Notes: a model not told the origin generated them from the sequence alone. DNA of 56,792 nucleotides from Levilactobacillus yonginensis (GCF_003946265.1 NZ_RHNO01000018.1:1-56792); one strand, 5' to 3'. Shown: positions 43,226 to 54,422, numbered from the stretch's first letter. Translations and numbers: made by a program.

Positions 43226-46200
43226 GTGAATTTAGAAGGATTTATGACGCAGACCGCGCAGTACGGCGCGATTCGCCAAGCCATAGCTCCTGGTCAACGA
43301 CAGTTGGTCACCGGGCTCAATGGGTCGGCTGAAACCTTGTTCATTGCCAGCCTCATCCATGATCAGCAACGGTCCATCGTTTACGTGACGGACACGCTGT
43401 ATCATGCTGGTCAGTTGATGGATGACCTGGCGAACCTGCTAGAAGATGATGAGCTGTTTGAGTTTCCAGTTGAGGAACTCTTAGCGGCGGAAGTTGCCAC
43501 CAGTTCGCCAGAATACCGGTCTGCTCGGATCGATGCGCTACGGGCTTTGCAGAGCGACCGGCCAGTAGTTATTGTGACGGCGTTATCTGGTCTGCGGCGG
43601 TTTTTGCCAGACCCTGATAATTTTGCCGGAGCACGGTTTACGGTTAAGGTTGGCGCGGATTTTGATTTGGAGAAACTGCAACAACAGCTGTTTGGCATGG
43701 GCTATGCCCATCAAAAACTAGTTGCCGCGCCTGGGGATTTTGCCGTACGGGGCTCCATCGTTGACATTTATCCGTTAGCGGCGGACTATCCGGTTCGGCT
43801 GGACTTTTTTGACACGGAAGTCGATTCCCTGCGGTACTTTGATCCGGCGACCCAGCGGAGCATCGAAAATGTTGATGCGGTCGAAGTATTGCCAGCTACG
43901 GATTTCATTCTCACAGCTGACGAGCGTGCAGCCGGCGCCACTGCGTTGACCACGGAGCTGAAGGCTCAGACTGCTAAGCTAGATGCGGAAGCAGCGACAA
44001 CGCTGACGGATCAAGTACAACCACTTGTGGATGGCCTGAAAAAAGGGTCCGTTGATCCGCAATTGATGGAGTTTGCGGACTATTTATTCCCGGAACATCA
44101 CCAACTACTGGACTACTTACCAGCTAATGGGGTGGCTTTGTTCGGGGATTATTCGCGTCTACAGGATGCCGAACGCCAGTTACTGGAGGACGAGGCTAAC
44201 TGGGCGACGGATAAGTTGACCCATCACCAAATCTTTGCGCAACAGACCTTTGGCGGTGAACTCCGGCCAATTGTCAAGAATGACGCTCACGCTCAAATCA
44301 TGTTGGCTTTGTTCCAGAAGGGCATGGGGAGCATGCGATTCCACGCGGTCACCAACATTACGACGCGGGCCATGCAACAATTCTTTGGTCAGTTGCCAGT
44401 GATGAAAACCGAAATTGACCGGTGGCATAAACAAAAGCAAACGATTTTACTACTGGTTCAGGATGAGGAACGACTAGCAAAGATTGAACAAACCCTAGAT
44501 GATTTTGAAATTCAGGCTGTTTTGACCAAGTCCAGTAACGTTCAACCGGCACTGACCCAATTGATTCCAGAACGCCTGCGCACCGGATTTGAATTGCCAG
44601 AAGCCAACCTGGTCGTCATCACTGAGGGCGAGATGTTCCAGAAGGTGACGAAGAAGCGGCCACGGCGTCAAACCATGGCGAACGCGGAACGTTTAAAGAG
44701 CTATACCGATTTAAAGCCAGGCGATTACGTCGTCCACGTTAACCACGGTATCGGGAAGTTTATTGGGATGCAAACCTTGACGGTGGATGGTGTTCATCAG
44801 GATTACATGACCATCGATTACCAAGACAACGCACAGTTGTTTATCCCGGTTACCCAGTTGAATTTGATTCAGAAATACGTGTCTTCTGAGGATAAAAAGC
44901 CTAAGATCAACAAGTTAGGTGGGTCCGAATGGGCTAAAACTAAACGCAAAGTCGCGGCTAAAATTGAAGATATTGCCGATGAATTAGTCGACCTCTATGC
45001 CAAGCGGGCTGCTGAAAAGGGCTATGCCTTTCCGGTGGATGATAGTCTACAAACGGACTTTGAGAATGATTTTCCGTACGCGGAAACGCCGGACCAGTTG
45101 CGGACGATTGAGGAAGTTAAGCACGACATGGAAAAAGGGCGGCCAATGGATCGTTTGTTAGTTGGTGACGTTGGGTATGGGAAGACGGAAGTCGCGTTGC
45201 GGGCAGCCTTTAAGGCTGTCGAAGCGGGCAAACAGGTCGCCTTCCTGGTACCCACGACGATTCTGGCACAACAACACTACGACACGATGGTCAGCCGGTT
45301 TGAAGGCTATCCCATCAATGTCGAGATGTTTTCGCGATTCCGGACGACCAAGCAGATTCATCAGTCGATTAAAGACCTAGAGACCGGTCAGTTGGACATT
45401 GTGGTCGGAACACACCGACTTTTATCGCAAGATGTGAAGTTCAAGAACCTAGGACTGGTGCTGGTCGATGAAGAGCAACGGTTTGGGGTCAAACATAAGG
45501 AACGGTTGAAGCAGCTGAAGGCTAACGTGGACGTGTTAACGCTGACCGCCACCCCCATTCCCCGGACATTGCATATGTCGATGCTGGGTGTGCGGGACCT
45601 GTCTGTGATCGAAACACCACCTGCTAACCGGTTCCCAATCCAAACCTACGTGATGGAACAAAATGCGGGTGCCATTCAGGATGGTATCCGACGGGAGATG
45701 CAACGGGGCGGTCAAGTCTTCTACCTGCATAATCGGGTGGAGGACATTGAAAAGACCGTCAGTCAGGTGCAAGCGTTGGTGCCCGAAGCACGGGTCGGCT
45801 ACATCCATGGTAAGATGACGGAAGCCCAGCTGGAAGGGGTGCTCTTTGACTTCCTTCGCGGGGATTACGATGTTCTGGTCACGACGACGATCATCGAAAC
45901 CGGGATCGACATTCCGAATGCCAATACGTTATTCGTTGAAAATGCCGACCGCATGGGTCTTTCACAGCTGTATCAGTTGCGGGGACGAATCGGACGGAGT
46001 AATCGCGTGGCATACGCGTACTTCACGTACAAGCCGAACAAGGTACTGACCGAGGTCAGCGAGAAACGGCTTGAGGCCATTAAGGACTTCACTGAACTGG
46101 GGTCTGGTTTTAAGATTGCGATGCGGGACTTATCCATTCGGGGTGCCGGGAACTTGTTGGGTAAACAACAACATGGGTTCATTAATTCCGTGGGGTATGA

Positions 46201-46774
46201 CCTGTATACGCAAATGTTAAGTGATGCCGTTGCCAAGAAGCGGGGCAAGCAAACGCAACCGAAGACGGATACAACCGTCGAACTGGGGGTTGAAGCTTAC
46301 CTGCCGAGTGACTACATTGAAGATGAACAACAAAAAATTGAAATGTACAAGCGAATTCGCCAACTGGAAAATGATGATGAGGTCAGTGAAATTCAGGCTG
46401 ATTTAATCGACCGGTTTGGTGAGTATCCCGATGCTGTTAGCCAGTTGTTGACCATTGGTCAGTTGAAGCTAGCTGCTGATTTAGCTCTGGTCGATAAGAT
46501 TCGTCGTAAGGACGGCGATATCTTCGTGACGATTTCTAAGCGGGGAACCGATATCTTGGGCGGCGAGGATGTTTTCAAGGCCTTGGCGGCAACCGATTTA
46601 AAGGCCACCGTGGGAATCAACGACGACCGACTACACATCAAATTGGTCATCCAACCTAAGATGCAGACGGCAGACTGGTTGCCACAGTTGCAACAGTTCA
46701 TGGCTGCGTTACGGGATATCGTGGAAGTGACCACAAAGCCAAAGGACGATGACAAGTCCGCGGCTGAAGACTAA
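43226..46774 (+). CDS. mfd: Transcription-repair coupling factor
   Basis: An 1182-aa translocase that removes stalled RNA polymerase at DNA lesions and recruits UvrA. The order is UvrB-like N-terminal modules (about 10-350), the RNA-polymerase-interacting domain with DLKPGDYVVHVNHGIGKFIG (about 490-560), then the RecG-like motor with Walker A GDVGYGKTEV (near 649), DEEQ (near 746), and the C-terminal TRCF domain with EAYLPSDYIEDEQQKIEMYKR (given by about 1030). The start is GTG 43226 with AGGAAG seven bases before; ATG 43244 is an alternative. Full length. Confidence 0.96.
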   Translation: MNLEGFMTQTAQYGAIRQAIAPGQRQLVTGLNGSAETLFIASLIHDQQRSIVYVTDTLYHAGQLMDDLANLLEDDELFEFPVEELLAAEVATSSPEYRSARIDALRALQSDRPVVIVTALSGLRRFLPDPDNFAGARFTVKVGADFDLEKLQQQLFGMGYAHQKLVAAPGDFAVRGSIVDIYPLAADYPVRLDFFDTEVDSLRYFDPATQRSIENVDAVEVLPATDFILTADERAAGATALTTELKAQTAKLDAEAATTLTDQVQPLVDGLKKGSVDPQLMEFADYLFPEHHQLLDYLPANGVALFGDYSRLQDAERQLLEDEANWATDKLTHHQIFAQQTFGGELRPIVKNDAHAQIMLALFQKGMGSMRFHAVTNITTRAMQQFFGQLPVMKTEIDRWHKQKQTILLLVQDEERLAKIEQTLDDFEIQAVLTKSSNVQPALTQLIPERLRTGFELPEANLVVITEGEMFQKVTKKRPRRQTMANAERLKSYTDLKPGDYVVHVNHGIGKFIGMQTLTVDGVHQDYMTIDYQDNAQLFIPVTQLNLIQKYVSSEDKKPKINKLGGSEWAKTKRKVAAKIEDIADELVDLYAKRAAEKGYAFPVDDSLQTDFENDFPYAETPDQLRTIEEVKHDMEKGRPMDRLLVGDVGYGKTEVALRAAFKAVEAGKQVAFLVPTTILAQQHYDTMVSRFEGYPINVEMFSRFRTTKQIHQSIKDLETGQLDIVVGTHRLLSQDVKFKNLGLVLVDEEQRFGVKHKERLKQLKANVDVLTLTATPIPRTLHMSMLGVRDLSVIETPPANRFPIQTYVMEQNAGAIQDGIRREMQRGGQVFYLHNRVEDIEKTVSQVQALVPEARVGYIHGKMTEAQLEGVLFDFLRGDYDVLVTTTIIETGIDIPNANTLFVENADRMGLSQLYQLRGRIGRSNRVAYAYFTYKPNKVLTEVSEKRLEAIKDFTELGSGFKIAMRDLSIRGAGNLLGKQQHGFINSVGYDLYTQMLSDAVAKKRGKQTQPKTDTTVELGVEAYLPSDYIEDEQQKIEMYKRIRQLENDDEVSEIQADLIDRFGEYPDAVSQLLTIGQLKLAADLALVDKIRRKDGDIFVTISKRGTDILGGEDVFKALAATDLKATVGINDDRLHIKLVIQPKMQTADWLPQLQQFMAALRDIVEVTTKPKDDDKSAAED

Positions 46775-46785
46775 GGAGGCCAACC

Positions 46786-48366
46786 ATGGGCAACCGCAAC
46801 GTAAATACGACCTTGCAGGGTGCCCTGATTCTCTCGGTAGCGGCGTTTATTGCGAAGCTACTGAGTGCTGTATACCGGGTCCCCTTTCAAAATATGGTCG
46901 GTAACACCGGCTTTTATGTGTATCAACAGGTGTATCCCCTCTATGGTATTGGTATGACCTTTGCGTTGAGTGGGTTACCCGTCTTTATTTCTAAATTGAT
47001 TGCGGAGGCCCCCGACCTCCCCAGTCAGCAGCAAGTCGCCCGTCAGGTGACACGGTGGGTCTGGGGCCTAGCTTTAGTCCTCTTCGGGGGATTGATGCTG
47101 GGGGCCCCAGCGATTGCTCGCGGCATGGGCGACGTCCAATTGACACCGTTAATTCAGATGGTCTCGTGGATGTTTCTCTTTATGCCCGCGCTCTCAGTGG
47201 GGCGGGGGTACCATCAGGGACGGTTCAACATGTTGCCAACGGCCCGTTCACAGGTCATTGAGCAATTGGTGCGAGTCGTTGTGATTCTCGTGGCCGCCGG
47301 TTGGGCAGTTCATCATGAGTGGTCAGTGTATCGGATGGGAACCTGGGCGTTGAGTGGTGGAACCGTGGCCGCCGTAGCAGCACTGTTAGTGCTCCCACGG
47401 TGGCGGCGACGCGACGTCACCACTGCAGTCCGAGTTCCACACGTTGGCCGTCGTCTGCTGGTTGAGGGGGGCACCCTGTGCCTGCTGACCGCAATGATGG
47501 TGCTCCTACAGCTTGTGGATTCCTTTACCGTCAAGAACGGTTTGGTGGCTGGGGGGATGAGTGATCTGGCTGCGAAGAGTCTTAAAGGGGTCTATGACCG
47601 AGCGCAGCCGCTGGTTCAGTTAGGGTTAGTGGTGGCGGTAGCATTTGCGACGTCATTGTTGCCAGCCCTGGCCGAAGCCCAGCAACGCGACCGACCACAG
47701 GCGTTTAAACAGTTGACGACCACCATGATGCACATTGCTTTGGTGATTGCGACGGCCGCAACGGCGGGACTGATCAGTCTGATGCCGTGGATCAATCGGC
47801 TCCTCTTTGGGAATACGCAGGGGTCGGACATGCTGGCCGTGTATATGCTAAGCATTATCTTGGCCACCCTGATTCAGACGTATAACAGTGTCCTGCAGAG
47901 TAAAAATAATTATCGACTGACGGTCGTTGCCCTAATCAGTGGGTTGATTGTGAAAGCAGTCGCCAATCACTGGTCCGTGGCACACTTTGGTGGCAACGGT
48001 GCAAGCTGGCTGACGGTCGTGAGTTTAGGTGTGATGTTCGTGATCATCTGGTATGGTTCGGCTCAGGAACTACGCTCGGGCATTTGGACGCAAGGCTTTA
48101 TTCGCAAATTAATTGGCTGCACCATTCTAATGGTGGTGGGGGTCCAAGCGGTCGGTGTGGGTCTAGAACACATCTGGCCGGCGATGATGACTGGGCGTCT
48201 AGCAGCTGGTGGCGCACTGCTCATCACGATTCCCGTGGGAGTTGTGATTTTCTTTAGCCTGGCGCTGAGCTGGCAATTACTCACGGTGCGGGAATGGTTA
48301 GCTATTCCGCACGCAAAAACAATTTTAAGATTATGGCAGAGACTTAGCCAATACGGAGGAAAATAG
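46786..48366 (+). CDS. SpoVB/MurJ-type polysaccharide flippase
   Basis: A 526-aa integral membrane protein of the MOP exporter superfamily, similar to YabM/SpoVB and YtgP. It has about 14 hydrophobic segments and opens [25 protein letters not shown], the family hallmark, followed by [25 protein letters not shown]. It likely flips an undecaprenyl-linked precursor of peptidoglycan or another wall polymer. Its place after mfd matches yabM of Bacillus. AAGGAGG precedes the ATG, 12 bases after mfd. Confidence 0.92.
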   Translation: MGNRNVNTTLQGALILSVAAFIAKLLSAVYRVPFQNMVGNTGFYVYQQVYPLYGIGMTFALSGLPVFISKLIAEAPDLPSQQQVARQVTRWVWGLALVLFGGLMLGAPAIARGMGDVQLTPLIQMVSWMFLFMPALSVGRGYHQGRFNMLPTARSQVIEQLVRVVVILVAAGWAVHHEWSVYRMGTWALSGGTVAAVAALLVLPRWRRRDVTTAVRVPHVGRRLLVEGGTLCLLTAMMVLLQLVDSFTVKNGLVAGGMSDLAAKSLKGVYDRAQPLVQLGLVVAVAFATSLLPALAEAQQRDRPQAFKQLTTTMMHIALVIATAATAGLISLMPWINRLLFGNTQGSDMLAVYMLSIILATLIQTYNSVLQSKNNYRLTVVALISGLIVKAVANHWSVAHFGGNGASWLTVVSLGVMFVIIWYGSAQELRSGIWTQGFIRKLIGCTILMVVGVQAVGVGLEHIWPAMMTGRLAAGGALLITIPVGVVIFFSLALSWQLLTVREWLAIPHAKTILRLWQRLSQYGGK

Positions 48367-48367
48367 T

Positions 48368-48640
48368 ATGCGATTAGATAAGTATTTAAAGGTTTCACGG
48401 ATCATCAAGCGGCGTTCAGTCGCTAAGGAAATTGCCGACAAGGGTCGGATCATGATCAACGGCAAAGTGGCCAAGTCCTCTAGCGAAGTTGCGCCTAAAG
48501 ATGAGCTGGTTATTAAGTTCGGTAACAAAACGTTAACGGTTCAAGTCGATGAATTGTTGGAAACGACGAAGAAGGACGACGCTGAACGGATGTATACCAT
48601 TGTCAAAGAAGACTACGAACAGGACTTTCGGCAAGAATAG
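48368..48640 (+). CDS. rqcP: S4-domain RNA-binding protein RqcP
   Basis: A 90-aa protein made of one S4 RNA-binding domain ([21 protein letters not shown] onward) plus a short acidic tail. It corresponds to YabO of B. subtilis, which was shown to act as RqcP in ribosome quality control by helping RqcH add alanine tails on stalled 50S subunits. The related Hsp15 of E. coli has a similar role. It begins one base after the flippase stop, with GGAGG at the end of that gene. Its neighbours divIC and yabR follow in the normal Firmicute order. Confidence 0.92.
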   Translation: MRLDKYLKVSRIIKRRSVAKEIADKGRIMINGKVAKSSSEVAPKDELVIKFGNKTLTVQVDELLETTKKDDAERMYTIVKEDYEQDFRQE

Positions 48641-48753
48641 GCGGTCTAATGTGACGAATGTTTTACAATATGCTTAACTAGCTAGACGTCCAATTTGAAA
48701 CTTGCTATACTCAAGATAAACTATCTGGTAAAAAAACTTGAGGAGTGAGTGGG

Positions 48754-49164
48754 ATGGCTGACGTGAAACCGCAACCGGCGAAAATTGAACGTTTAGAAAA
48801 TGATTATACCCGGCGGTTAGATAAGCAGGCCACCCAACAACACCATCATCGGTGGCTGGGCAAACGTCGTGCGCGACGGGCCACGCGGATTATCATTGTG
48901 TTTGCCGTCTTCATGACCATTTTGGGAATCCAGTGGGTACGCACGAATGCAAGCCTGCATACGGTCAATCAGCAGGTCACAACTAGTGAACAGCAGTTGA
49001 CTAAAACGAAGGCGACCAATCAGAAGCTCAAGTTACAGATTAAGCAACTTAATGACAAAGATTACTTGGGTCGTTTAATTCGGTCCAAGTACTACTACAC
49101 CAAGTCCGGTGAGACAGTCTATAGTCTACCCGGTGATCACGCCACCGACGTGACCGCAAAATAG
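48754..49164 (+). CDS. divIC: Septum formation initiator DivIC
   Basis: A 136-aa single-pass membrane protein of the FtsB/DivIC family. A basic cytosolic part (about 1-45), one membrane segment (about 46-65, RIIIVFAVFMTILGIQWV), then a coiled coil (about 70-105) and a short globular end with YYYTKSGETVYSL, the family hallmark. It forms a complex with FtsL and DivIB at the division septum. GAGGAG lies eight bases before ATG 48754; a GTG at 48745 overlaps that site. Confidence 0.93.
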   Translation: MADVKPQPAKIERLENDYTRRLDKQATQQHHHRWLGKRRARRATRIIIVFAVFMTILGIQWVRTNASLHTVNQQVTTSEQQLTKTKATNQKLKLQIKQLNDKDYLGRLIRSKYYYTKSGETVYSLPGDHATDVTAK

Positions 49165-49169
49165 CGCTC

Positions 49170-49208
49170 AAGGAGGCTGTGACGGCAAGGTCATGGTCTC
49201 CTTTTTGA
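49170..49208 (+). terminator. divIC terminator
   Basis: AAGGAG pairs with CTCCTT and an inner TGAC/GTCA stem extends the hairpin, followed by TTTTTG. Confidence 0.75.
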
Positions 49209-49467
49209 TTAGATTCAGTCGTTGCGCGATGATTAGCCCGGATGGTTAGATTTATTCAGTGGCCAACGGGCCCGGCAGTGCCGCCTGGATAAATTTATTT
49301 GTATGGCAGGCTGGGCGTTTTATTAGTTTACCCACCAAAGTAATGGGAGAACGGCTAGAAACGCCGGTATCGCTGGAATGTTAATCTGACGCGGTTTAAC
49401 AGATGTTCAAAAACGATTGATTTGGCTTTTCTTTTTGATTTTTCACGTTTGGGATTGTTAGAAGTTG

Positions 49468-49476
49468 TGTTATACT
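49468..49476 (+). promoter_or_regulatory. Promoter of the S1-domain gene (extended -10)
   Basis: TGTTATACT, an extended -10 element 28 bases before the start codon. Confidence 0.65.
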
Positions 49477-49504
49477 GAAAGCACTTATTTTAAGGAGGAA
49501 CTTC

Positions 49505-50077
49505 TTGTTTATGGCAATCGAGGTTGGAGCTAAAGTTTCCGGAAAGGTCTCCGGAATCACGAACTTTGGCGCATTTGTTGATTTAGGTGACCACAAGACC
49601 GGGTTGGTTCACATTAGTGAAATTTCCGATGGGTTCGTGAAGGATATTCACGACGTTTTATCTGTCGGTGATGAAGTAACGGTTAAAGTATTGACCGTTG
49701 GAGATGACGGGAAGATTGGTTTGTCGATTCGTAAGGCAACCGACAAACCGGCATCAGAACGGCCACAGCATAGTCGCAGTGAGCATCATGGTGAACATTC
49801 TGAACACCATGGTGGCAATCACGATTTCCACGGCAATGGTGGTCGCGGCGGTGAAAGCCATGGTAACGCTCATGGCGGTCGTCGCTTTGAAAATAACGGT
49901 TCCCGGCCACACCATAATTCGGCAAATGGTCGTTTCTCAGGCCATCACGCAGCCCAACATGAAGAGAGTTTCGACGACTTGATGTCAGGGTTCATGAAGC
50001 AGAGTGAGGACCGTCTGGCAACAATTAAACGCAACACCGAAGGTAAGCGCGGTGGCCGTGGTGGCCGTCGTAGTTAA
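49505..50077 (+). CDS. S1 RNA-binding domain protein (YabR-like)
   Basis: A 190-aa protein with one S1 domain in the first 75 residues (VGAKVSGKVSGITNFGAFVDL, GLVHISEISDGFVKDI, VKVLTVGDDGKIGLSIR), as in YabR and general stress protein 13. The following 110 residues are a His/Gly/Asn/Ser/Arg-rich low-complexity segment with a short helical block (ESFDDLMSGFMKQSEDRLATIK) and a terminal GRGGRR. Binding to RNA or the ribosome is likely. AAGGAGG lies six bases before TTG 49505; the ATG at 49511 is an alternative that would be 12 bases away. Confidence 0.9.
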   Translation: MFMAIEVGAKVSGKVSGITNFGAFVDLGDHKTGLVHISEISDGFVKDIHDVLSVGDEVTVKVLTVGDDGKIGLSIRKATDKPASERPQHSRSEHHGEHSEHHGGNHDFHGNGGRGGESHGNAHGGRRFENNGSRPHHNSANGRFSGHHAAQHEESFDDLMSGFMKQSEDRLATIKRNTEGKRGGRGGRRS

Positions 50078-50090
50078 ATGTGTCTTCGAT

Positions 50091-50117
50091 TAGGACCGCA
50101 TTCGTGCGGCCCTTTTT
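50091..50117 (+). terminator. Terminator after the S1-domain gene
   Basis: AGGACCGCA pairs with TGCGGCCCT (one mismatch) around a short TTCG loop, followed by TTTTT. Confidence 0.75.
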
Positions 50118-50143
50118 CTTAATTAACAGAAAGGGTCGGTAGT

Positions 50144-51505
50144 GTGACGTTAGAGACGGATTTCCAGCATAATTGGCGTCAGCAAGGGTGGGCAACTGCA
50201 CCAGGACACGGGCTGGTAGCTGTGTCGACTGGTGTCGATTCCATGGTGCTCCTCACCTTGCTGAGCCGGTTGCCACACGACCAACGGCCGCAGTTGACCG
50301 TCGTGCACGTTAATCATGAATTACGGACACAGAGTGCGGCGGAGGAAGAATTTCTGGTCAACTGGTGTGCTGACCAGCAAATTCCGTTGGTCACGACACA
50401 CTGGCCGCGGGCCGAACACCCAGATCACGGGATTGAAGCCGCTGCCCGAGATTTCCGTTACCGGTTCTTTACGAAGCAGTTGCAGCAGCAGTCGGCCGGC
50501 TGGGTGGCAACAGCTCACCAAGCCGATGAACAGGCAGAGACCATCCTGCTGAAACTGTTACGCGGTGGTGAGTTGGCGCAATTGACGGGGATGGCTGCCG
50601 AACGCCCCTTAGGCAATGGTAAGGTGATTCACCCGTTGTTGCCGTTTAAAAAGGCGGAGCTTGTGACCTTTGCTCGTCAAATGGCAATTCCTTGGTATGA
50701 GGATGCCACCAATCAGGATCTGGAAGCCAGCCGTAACCGAGTTCGTCACCAAATTCTGCCGCAATTGCGGACCGAGAACCCGCAGGTGATTGACCATCTA
50801 ACGGCGTATGCCCGTGAGTTAGGGGCAGTCATGGCAGTGGCTGACACGGCTCTGGATGCACAATTGGCTGGCATCGTTGAGACTGGCACGGGACAGGGGA
50901 GTGTCGATAAATTGTTGGCCCGGCCATTGTCCGAGCAGCCGTTGTTACTAGCCCGGCTGATTAAGCGGTCGGCACCGACCGTGGCTACTAGTGAGTCACA
51001 TCTCAATCAGTGCCTACAACTCTTGCGCAACTCGCAGCGACCGTCCGGAATGGTTGATTTTAGCGGGGGCTGGGCGTTTCGTAAGAGTTACGATCAGTTT
51101 GAATTTACGCAACCTAAAAATTTACAGCAAAAATCCGTGGAACAATTTAGTTTTATGGTAGACTTAAACCAATGGCGACCCATTGGCAATGGCCGGTTAC
51201 TCGGCTTCTTTCCAGCAAGTTCGTCAATACAGACCCCGCACGAGACGGTGGCGCTACAGTCGGCACAATTCCCTTTATGGGTTCGACGGTGGGCGGCCAC
51301 TGATCAGTTGCGACTAGCCAGCGGCCACCATCAGAGTGTGCGGCGGGCATTGATCAACGCCAAGGTTCCTCGTTCTGAACGGGCGGCCCAGTTGGTCTTG
51401 GTTACGGCCCAGGGGGAAGTCTTGACGGTACTTGGCGTGAAATGGTCGGTTTGGCCACGACGGGCGCACACAAAAAACTATCATATTGTCTTGAAACACG
51501 AATAG
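50144..51505 (+). CDS. tilS: tRNA(Ile)-lysidine synthase
   Basis: A 453-aa enzyme that changes the wobble cytidine of tRNA-Ile2 (CAU) to lysidine so that it reads AUA. The PP-loop reads STGVDS (28-33) instead of the common SGGxDS. Further blocks are [30 protein letters not shown] and [18 protein letters not shown]. The C-terminal domain ends with [15 protein letters not shown]. The start is GTG 50144 after AAAGGGTCGG. hpt starts 16 bases after its stop. Confidence 0.94.
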   Translation: MTLETDFQHNWRQQGWATAPGHGLVAVSTGVDSMVLLTLLSRLPHDQRPQLTVVHVNHELRTQSAAEEEFLVNWCADQQIPLVTTHWPRAEHPDHGIEAAARDFRYRFFTKQLQQQSAGWVATAHQADEQAETILLKLLRGGELAQLTGMAAERPLGNGKVIHPLLPFKKAELVTFARQMAIPWYEDATNQDLEASRNRVRHQILPQLRTENPQVIDHLTAYARELGAVMAVADTALDAQLAGIVETGTGQGSVDKLLARPLSEQPLLLARLIKRSAPTVATSESHLNQCLQLLRNSQRPSGMVDFSGGWAFRKSYDQFEFTQPKNLQQKSVEQFSFMVDLNQWRPIGNGRLLGFFPASSSIQTPHETVALQSAQFPLWVRRWAATDQLRLASGHHQSVRRALINAKVPRSERAAQLVLVTAQGEVLTVLGVKWSVWPRRAHTKNYHIVLKHE

Positions 51506-51521
51506 GCGAAAGGGGAACAGC

Positions 51522-52064
51522 ATGAACAACGATATTTTGAAGGTCCTTTATAGTGAGGAAGACATTGCTGCAGCTTGTAAACGACTTGGAACACAACTCG
51601 CCGAGGATTATAAGGACAAAACGCCTTTGATCATCTGCGTGTTAAAGGGTGCAATTTTGTTTATGACCGATGTCATTCGTGACATGGACATCTACGCAAC
51701 CATTGATTTTATTGACGTCTCCAGTTACAACGGGGGAACTGCATCATCCGGAACCATTCGTTTGCTGAAGGACCTGGATACGGATGTTGCCGGCCGTGAC
51801 ATCTTGTTAGTTGAAGATATTATCGATACTGGTCGGACGTTGAAGTACTTGGAAGACCTGCTAAAAGACCGTCATGCCAACTCAATCAAGGTCTGCACAT
51901 TGATGGATAAACCCAGCGGACGAGTGGTTGAAGCAAAGGCTGATTATGTTGGGTTCAACGTTCCGAGTGAGTTCGTGGTTGGGTACGGTTTGGACTACGA
52001 AGAAAAATATCGGAATCTCCCGTACGTTGGTGTTTTGAAGCCATCCGTTTATTCAGATAAATAA
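51522..52064 (+). CDS. hpt: Hypoxanthine-guanine phosphoribosyltransferase
   Basis: A 180-aa purine salvage enzyme that joins hypoxanthine or guanine to PRPP. The PRPP loop is [13 protein letters not shown] (about 105-117), and [14 protein letters not shown] and [19 protein letters not shown] are typical of the family. AGGGGAA precedes the ATG. It is coupled with tilS and followed by ftsH, the order found in Bacillus and other Firmicutes. Confidence 0.96.
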   Translation: MNNDILKVLYSEEDIAAACKRLGTQLAEDYKDKTPLIICVLKGAILFMTDVIRDMDIYATIDFIDVSSYNGGTASSGTIRLLKDLDTDVAGRDILLVEDIIDTGRTLKYLEDLLKDRHANSIKVCTLMDKPSGRVVEAKADYVGFNVPSEFVVGYGLDYEEKYRNLPYVGVLKPSVYSDK

Positions 52065-52172
52065 TTAGTCAATGATAGTCAATTGTGATAACATCTTATT
52101 TAGTCAAAGGGCACAAGCCCTAAATTTTGTTCCTAATTTAAATGCTGGGAACTGTGAGTAAGGAGGCACGAC

Positions 52173-54281
52173 ATGAATAATCGACGAAATGGGCTGTTTC
52201 GGAATAGTCTATTTTACATTGTGATCTTCTTGTTGGTCATTGGTGTTGTTTACCTATTTAATGGTAATAACAGCAGCTCACAATCCCAAGAAATCCAATC
52301 GAGTCAGTTTGAGAAGGACCTGAGTACGAACAAGATCAAGAAGTTCTCTATTCAACCTTCCGGGGGAGTTTACAAGATTACCGGTGAATACCGGAACGCC
52401 CAAAAGCGTTCTACCAATACCGGCTTTAGTCTTGGGGGCTCGCAGAGTACCGCGGTGACCGGGTTTACGACCCAGGTCTTAACGAACAACTCGACGGTTT
52501 CCGAGATTGATAAGATCGCCAAGAACCATAATGTAAAGGTCAATACCAAAGCAGAAGAGTCAAGTGGCTTCTGGATTAACTTGTTAGTCTACGTAGCGCC
52601 ACTAGTTATTTTCTTCTTCTTCTTCTACATGATGATGGGTCAAGCCGGCCAAGGCGGCGGCAATGGTCGAGTCATGAACTTTGGGAAGAGCAAGGCCAAA
52701 CCAGCTGATAGCAAAGAGAATAACGTTCGCTTTGCTGACGTTGCTGGTGAGGAAGAGGAAAAGCAAGAACTGGTCGAAGTTGTCGAGTTCTTGAAGAATC
52801 CCCGTAAGTTCGTTTCATTAGGTGCCCGGATACCATCTGGTGTCTTACTGGAGGGTCCTCCTGGTACTGGTAAAACGTTGCTGGCGAAGGCCGTTGCTGG
52901 TGAAGCTGCGGTACCATTCTTCTCGATTTCTGGTTCAGATTTCGTGGAAATGTTCGTTGGTGTCGGGGCTAGCCGTGTCCGGGATCTGTTTGAACAGGCC
53001 AAGAAGGCCGCACCTTCGATCATCTTTATTGATGAAATTGATGCGGTTGGTCGTCAACGGGGTGCCGGCATGGGCGGTGGTCACGATGAACGTGAACAAA
53101 CGTTGAACCAATTGTTGGTTGAAATGGATGGGTTTACTGGTAGTGAAGGCGTCATTGTGATGGCTGCTACCAACCGTTCCGATGTCTTAGACCCAGCCTT
53201 GCTGCGGCCAGGACGGTTTGACCGGAAGATTTTAGTTGGTCGACCAGATGTTAAGGGTCGGGAAGCTATCCTGAAGGTTCATTCTAAGAACAAGCCTTTA
53301 GCTAACGATGTCGACTTGAAGGAAATTTCTAAGCAGACGCCTGGGTTTGTGGGTGCCGACTTGGAAAACCTTCTAAACGAAGCGGCCTTATTGGCGGCTC
53401 GGCGGAATAAGACTCAGATTGATGCTTCTGACTTAGACGAAGCGGAAGACCGGGTTATCGCTGGCCCTGCGAAGAAGGACCGGGTCATCAGCCCTGAGGA
53501 ACGCAAAACGGTTGCTTACCACGAAGCCGGCCATACGATTGTCGGCTTAGTGTTGAACGATGCGCGGGTGGTCCACAAGGTTACCATCGTTCCCCGTGGG
53601 CGTGCAGGCGGATACGCCATCATGCTTCCACGTGAGGATCAGATGCTGATGTCTAAGAAGGATGCCATGGAACAAATCGCTGGACTCATGGGTGGACGGA
53701 CTGCTGAAGAGTTAATCTTCCATTCCGAATCATCTGGGGCTTCCAATGACTTTGAACAGGCAACGCAAATTGCCCGGTCCATGGTTACCCAATACGGGAT
53801 GAGTGACGAATTAGGAACCGTTGCACTGGAAAGTGCTGGCGGCCAACCATTTGCTGGTGCAGGTTACCCTGGCCAACCTAGTTACTCTGAACACACTGCT
53901 AGCTTAATTGATAGTGAAGTTCGTCGAATCATTGGGGAAGCTCATACGACTGCCCGGAAGATTTTGGAAGAACATAAAGCAGAACACAAGATTATTGCGG
54001 ATGCCTTGCTGAAATACGAAACGCTGGACGAAAAGCAAATTCTCAGCTTGTTTAACACTGGGGAAATGCCTGAGAAGGACGGTAGTAGCGAATTTCCAAG
54101 TGAAAAGGCTGCAACTTTTGAAGAATCTAAGCGGGAACTAGAACGGCGTGAAGCTGAACGACAAGCCTCTACGGAAGCTAAGTTAGCTGAATCTGCCGCT
54201 ACCACTGAATCTGACAACAGTCAGGCCAGTGAAGCAACGAGTTCTGCAGCGGATGATCAAAAGCCAGACGACTCTGAATAA
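52173..54281 (+). CDS. ftsH: ATP-dependent zinc metalloprotease FtsH
   Basis: A 702-aa membrane AAA+ protease. Two membrane segments (about 12-29 and 130-152) flank an extracellular domain; the AAA module has GPPGTGKT (near 228-235), the second-region DEIDAVGR, and the SRH arginine; the zinc site is HEAGH (near 450). It degrades membrane and regulatory proteins. The last 60 residues are an acidic, Ser/Glu-rich tail. AAGGAGG precedes the ATG. The 108-base gap after hpt may hold its own promoter (TTAGTC, 16 bp, GATAAC at 52065-52092) and a small stem (AGGGC/GCCCT). Confidence 0.97.
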   Translation: MNNRRNGLFRNSLFYIVIFLLVIGVVYLFNGNNSSSQSQEIQSSQFEKDLSTNKIKKFSIQPSGGVYKITGEYRNAQKRSTNTGFSLGGSQSTAVTGFTTQVLTNNSTVSEIDKIAKNHNVKVNTKAEESSGFWINLLVYVAPLVIFFFFFYMMMGQAGQGGGNGRVMNFGKSKAKPADSKENNVRFADVAGEEEEKQELVEVVEFLKNPRKFVSLGARIPSGVLLEGPPGTGKTLLAKAVAGEAAVPFFSISGSDFVEMFVGVGASRVRDLFEQAKKAAPSIIFIDEIDAVGRQRGAGMGGGHDEREQTLNQLLVEMDGFTGSEGVIVMAATNRSDVLDPALLRPGRFDRKILVGRPDVKGREAILKVHSKNKPLANDVDLKEISKQTPGFVGADLENLLNEAALLAARRNKTQIDASDLDEAEDRVIAGPAKKDRVISPEERKTVAYHEAGHTIVGLVLNDARVVHKVTIVPRGRAGGYAIMLPREDQMLMSKKDAMEQIAGLMGGRTAEELIFHSESSGASNDFEQATQIARSMVTQYGMSDELGTVALESAGGQPFAGAGYPGQPSYSEHTASLIDSEVRRIIGEAHTTARKILEEHKAEHKIIADALLKYETLDEKQILSLFNTGEMPEKDGSSEFPSEKAATFEESKRELERREAERQASTEAKLAESAATTESDNSQASEATSSAADDQKPDDSE

Positions 54282-54291
54282 TCAAAATGCG

Positions 54292-54325
54292 AAGGGTTTG
54301 AGACAAAAGTCTCAAACCCTTTTTG
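54292..54325 (+). terminator. ftsH terminator
   Basis: AGGGTTTGAGAC pairs perfectly with GTCTCAAACCCT around four bases, followed by five T. Confidence 0.93.
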
Positions 54326-54383
54326 CGCCCGAACGTATATAGTTGAAACGTGTGACAACAGGCAGTCAACTCCGCATAAGCCT

Positions 54384-54422
54384 GCTAGACGAACAATCCA
54401 AGACTGGGATTATTCGTCTAGC
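54384..54422. repeat. 16-bp hairpin without U-tract between ftsH and hslO
   Basis: Arms 54384-54399 and 54407-54422 pair with one mismatch around a 7-nt loop. No U-tract follows on either strand. The geometry (16 bp, one mismatch, 7-nt loop) equals the hairpin at 4431-4469, although the sequence differs. Confidence 0.7.

Larger units (their letters stand above)
49165..49504. other. Gap between divIC and yabR
   Basis: About 340 bases without a gene. It contains the divIC terminator, an unremarkable middle stretch, and the extended -10 promoter of the S1-domain gene near its right end. Confidence 0.5.
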
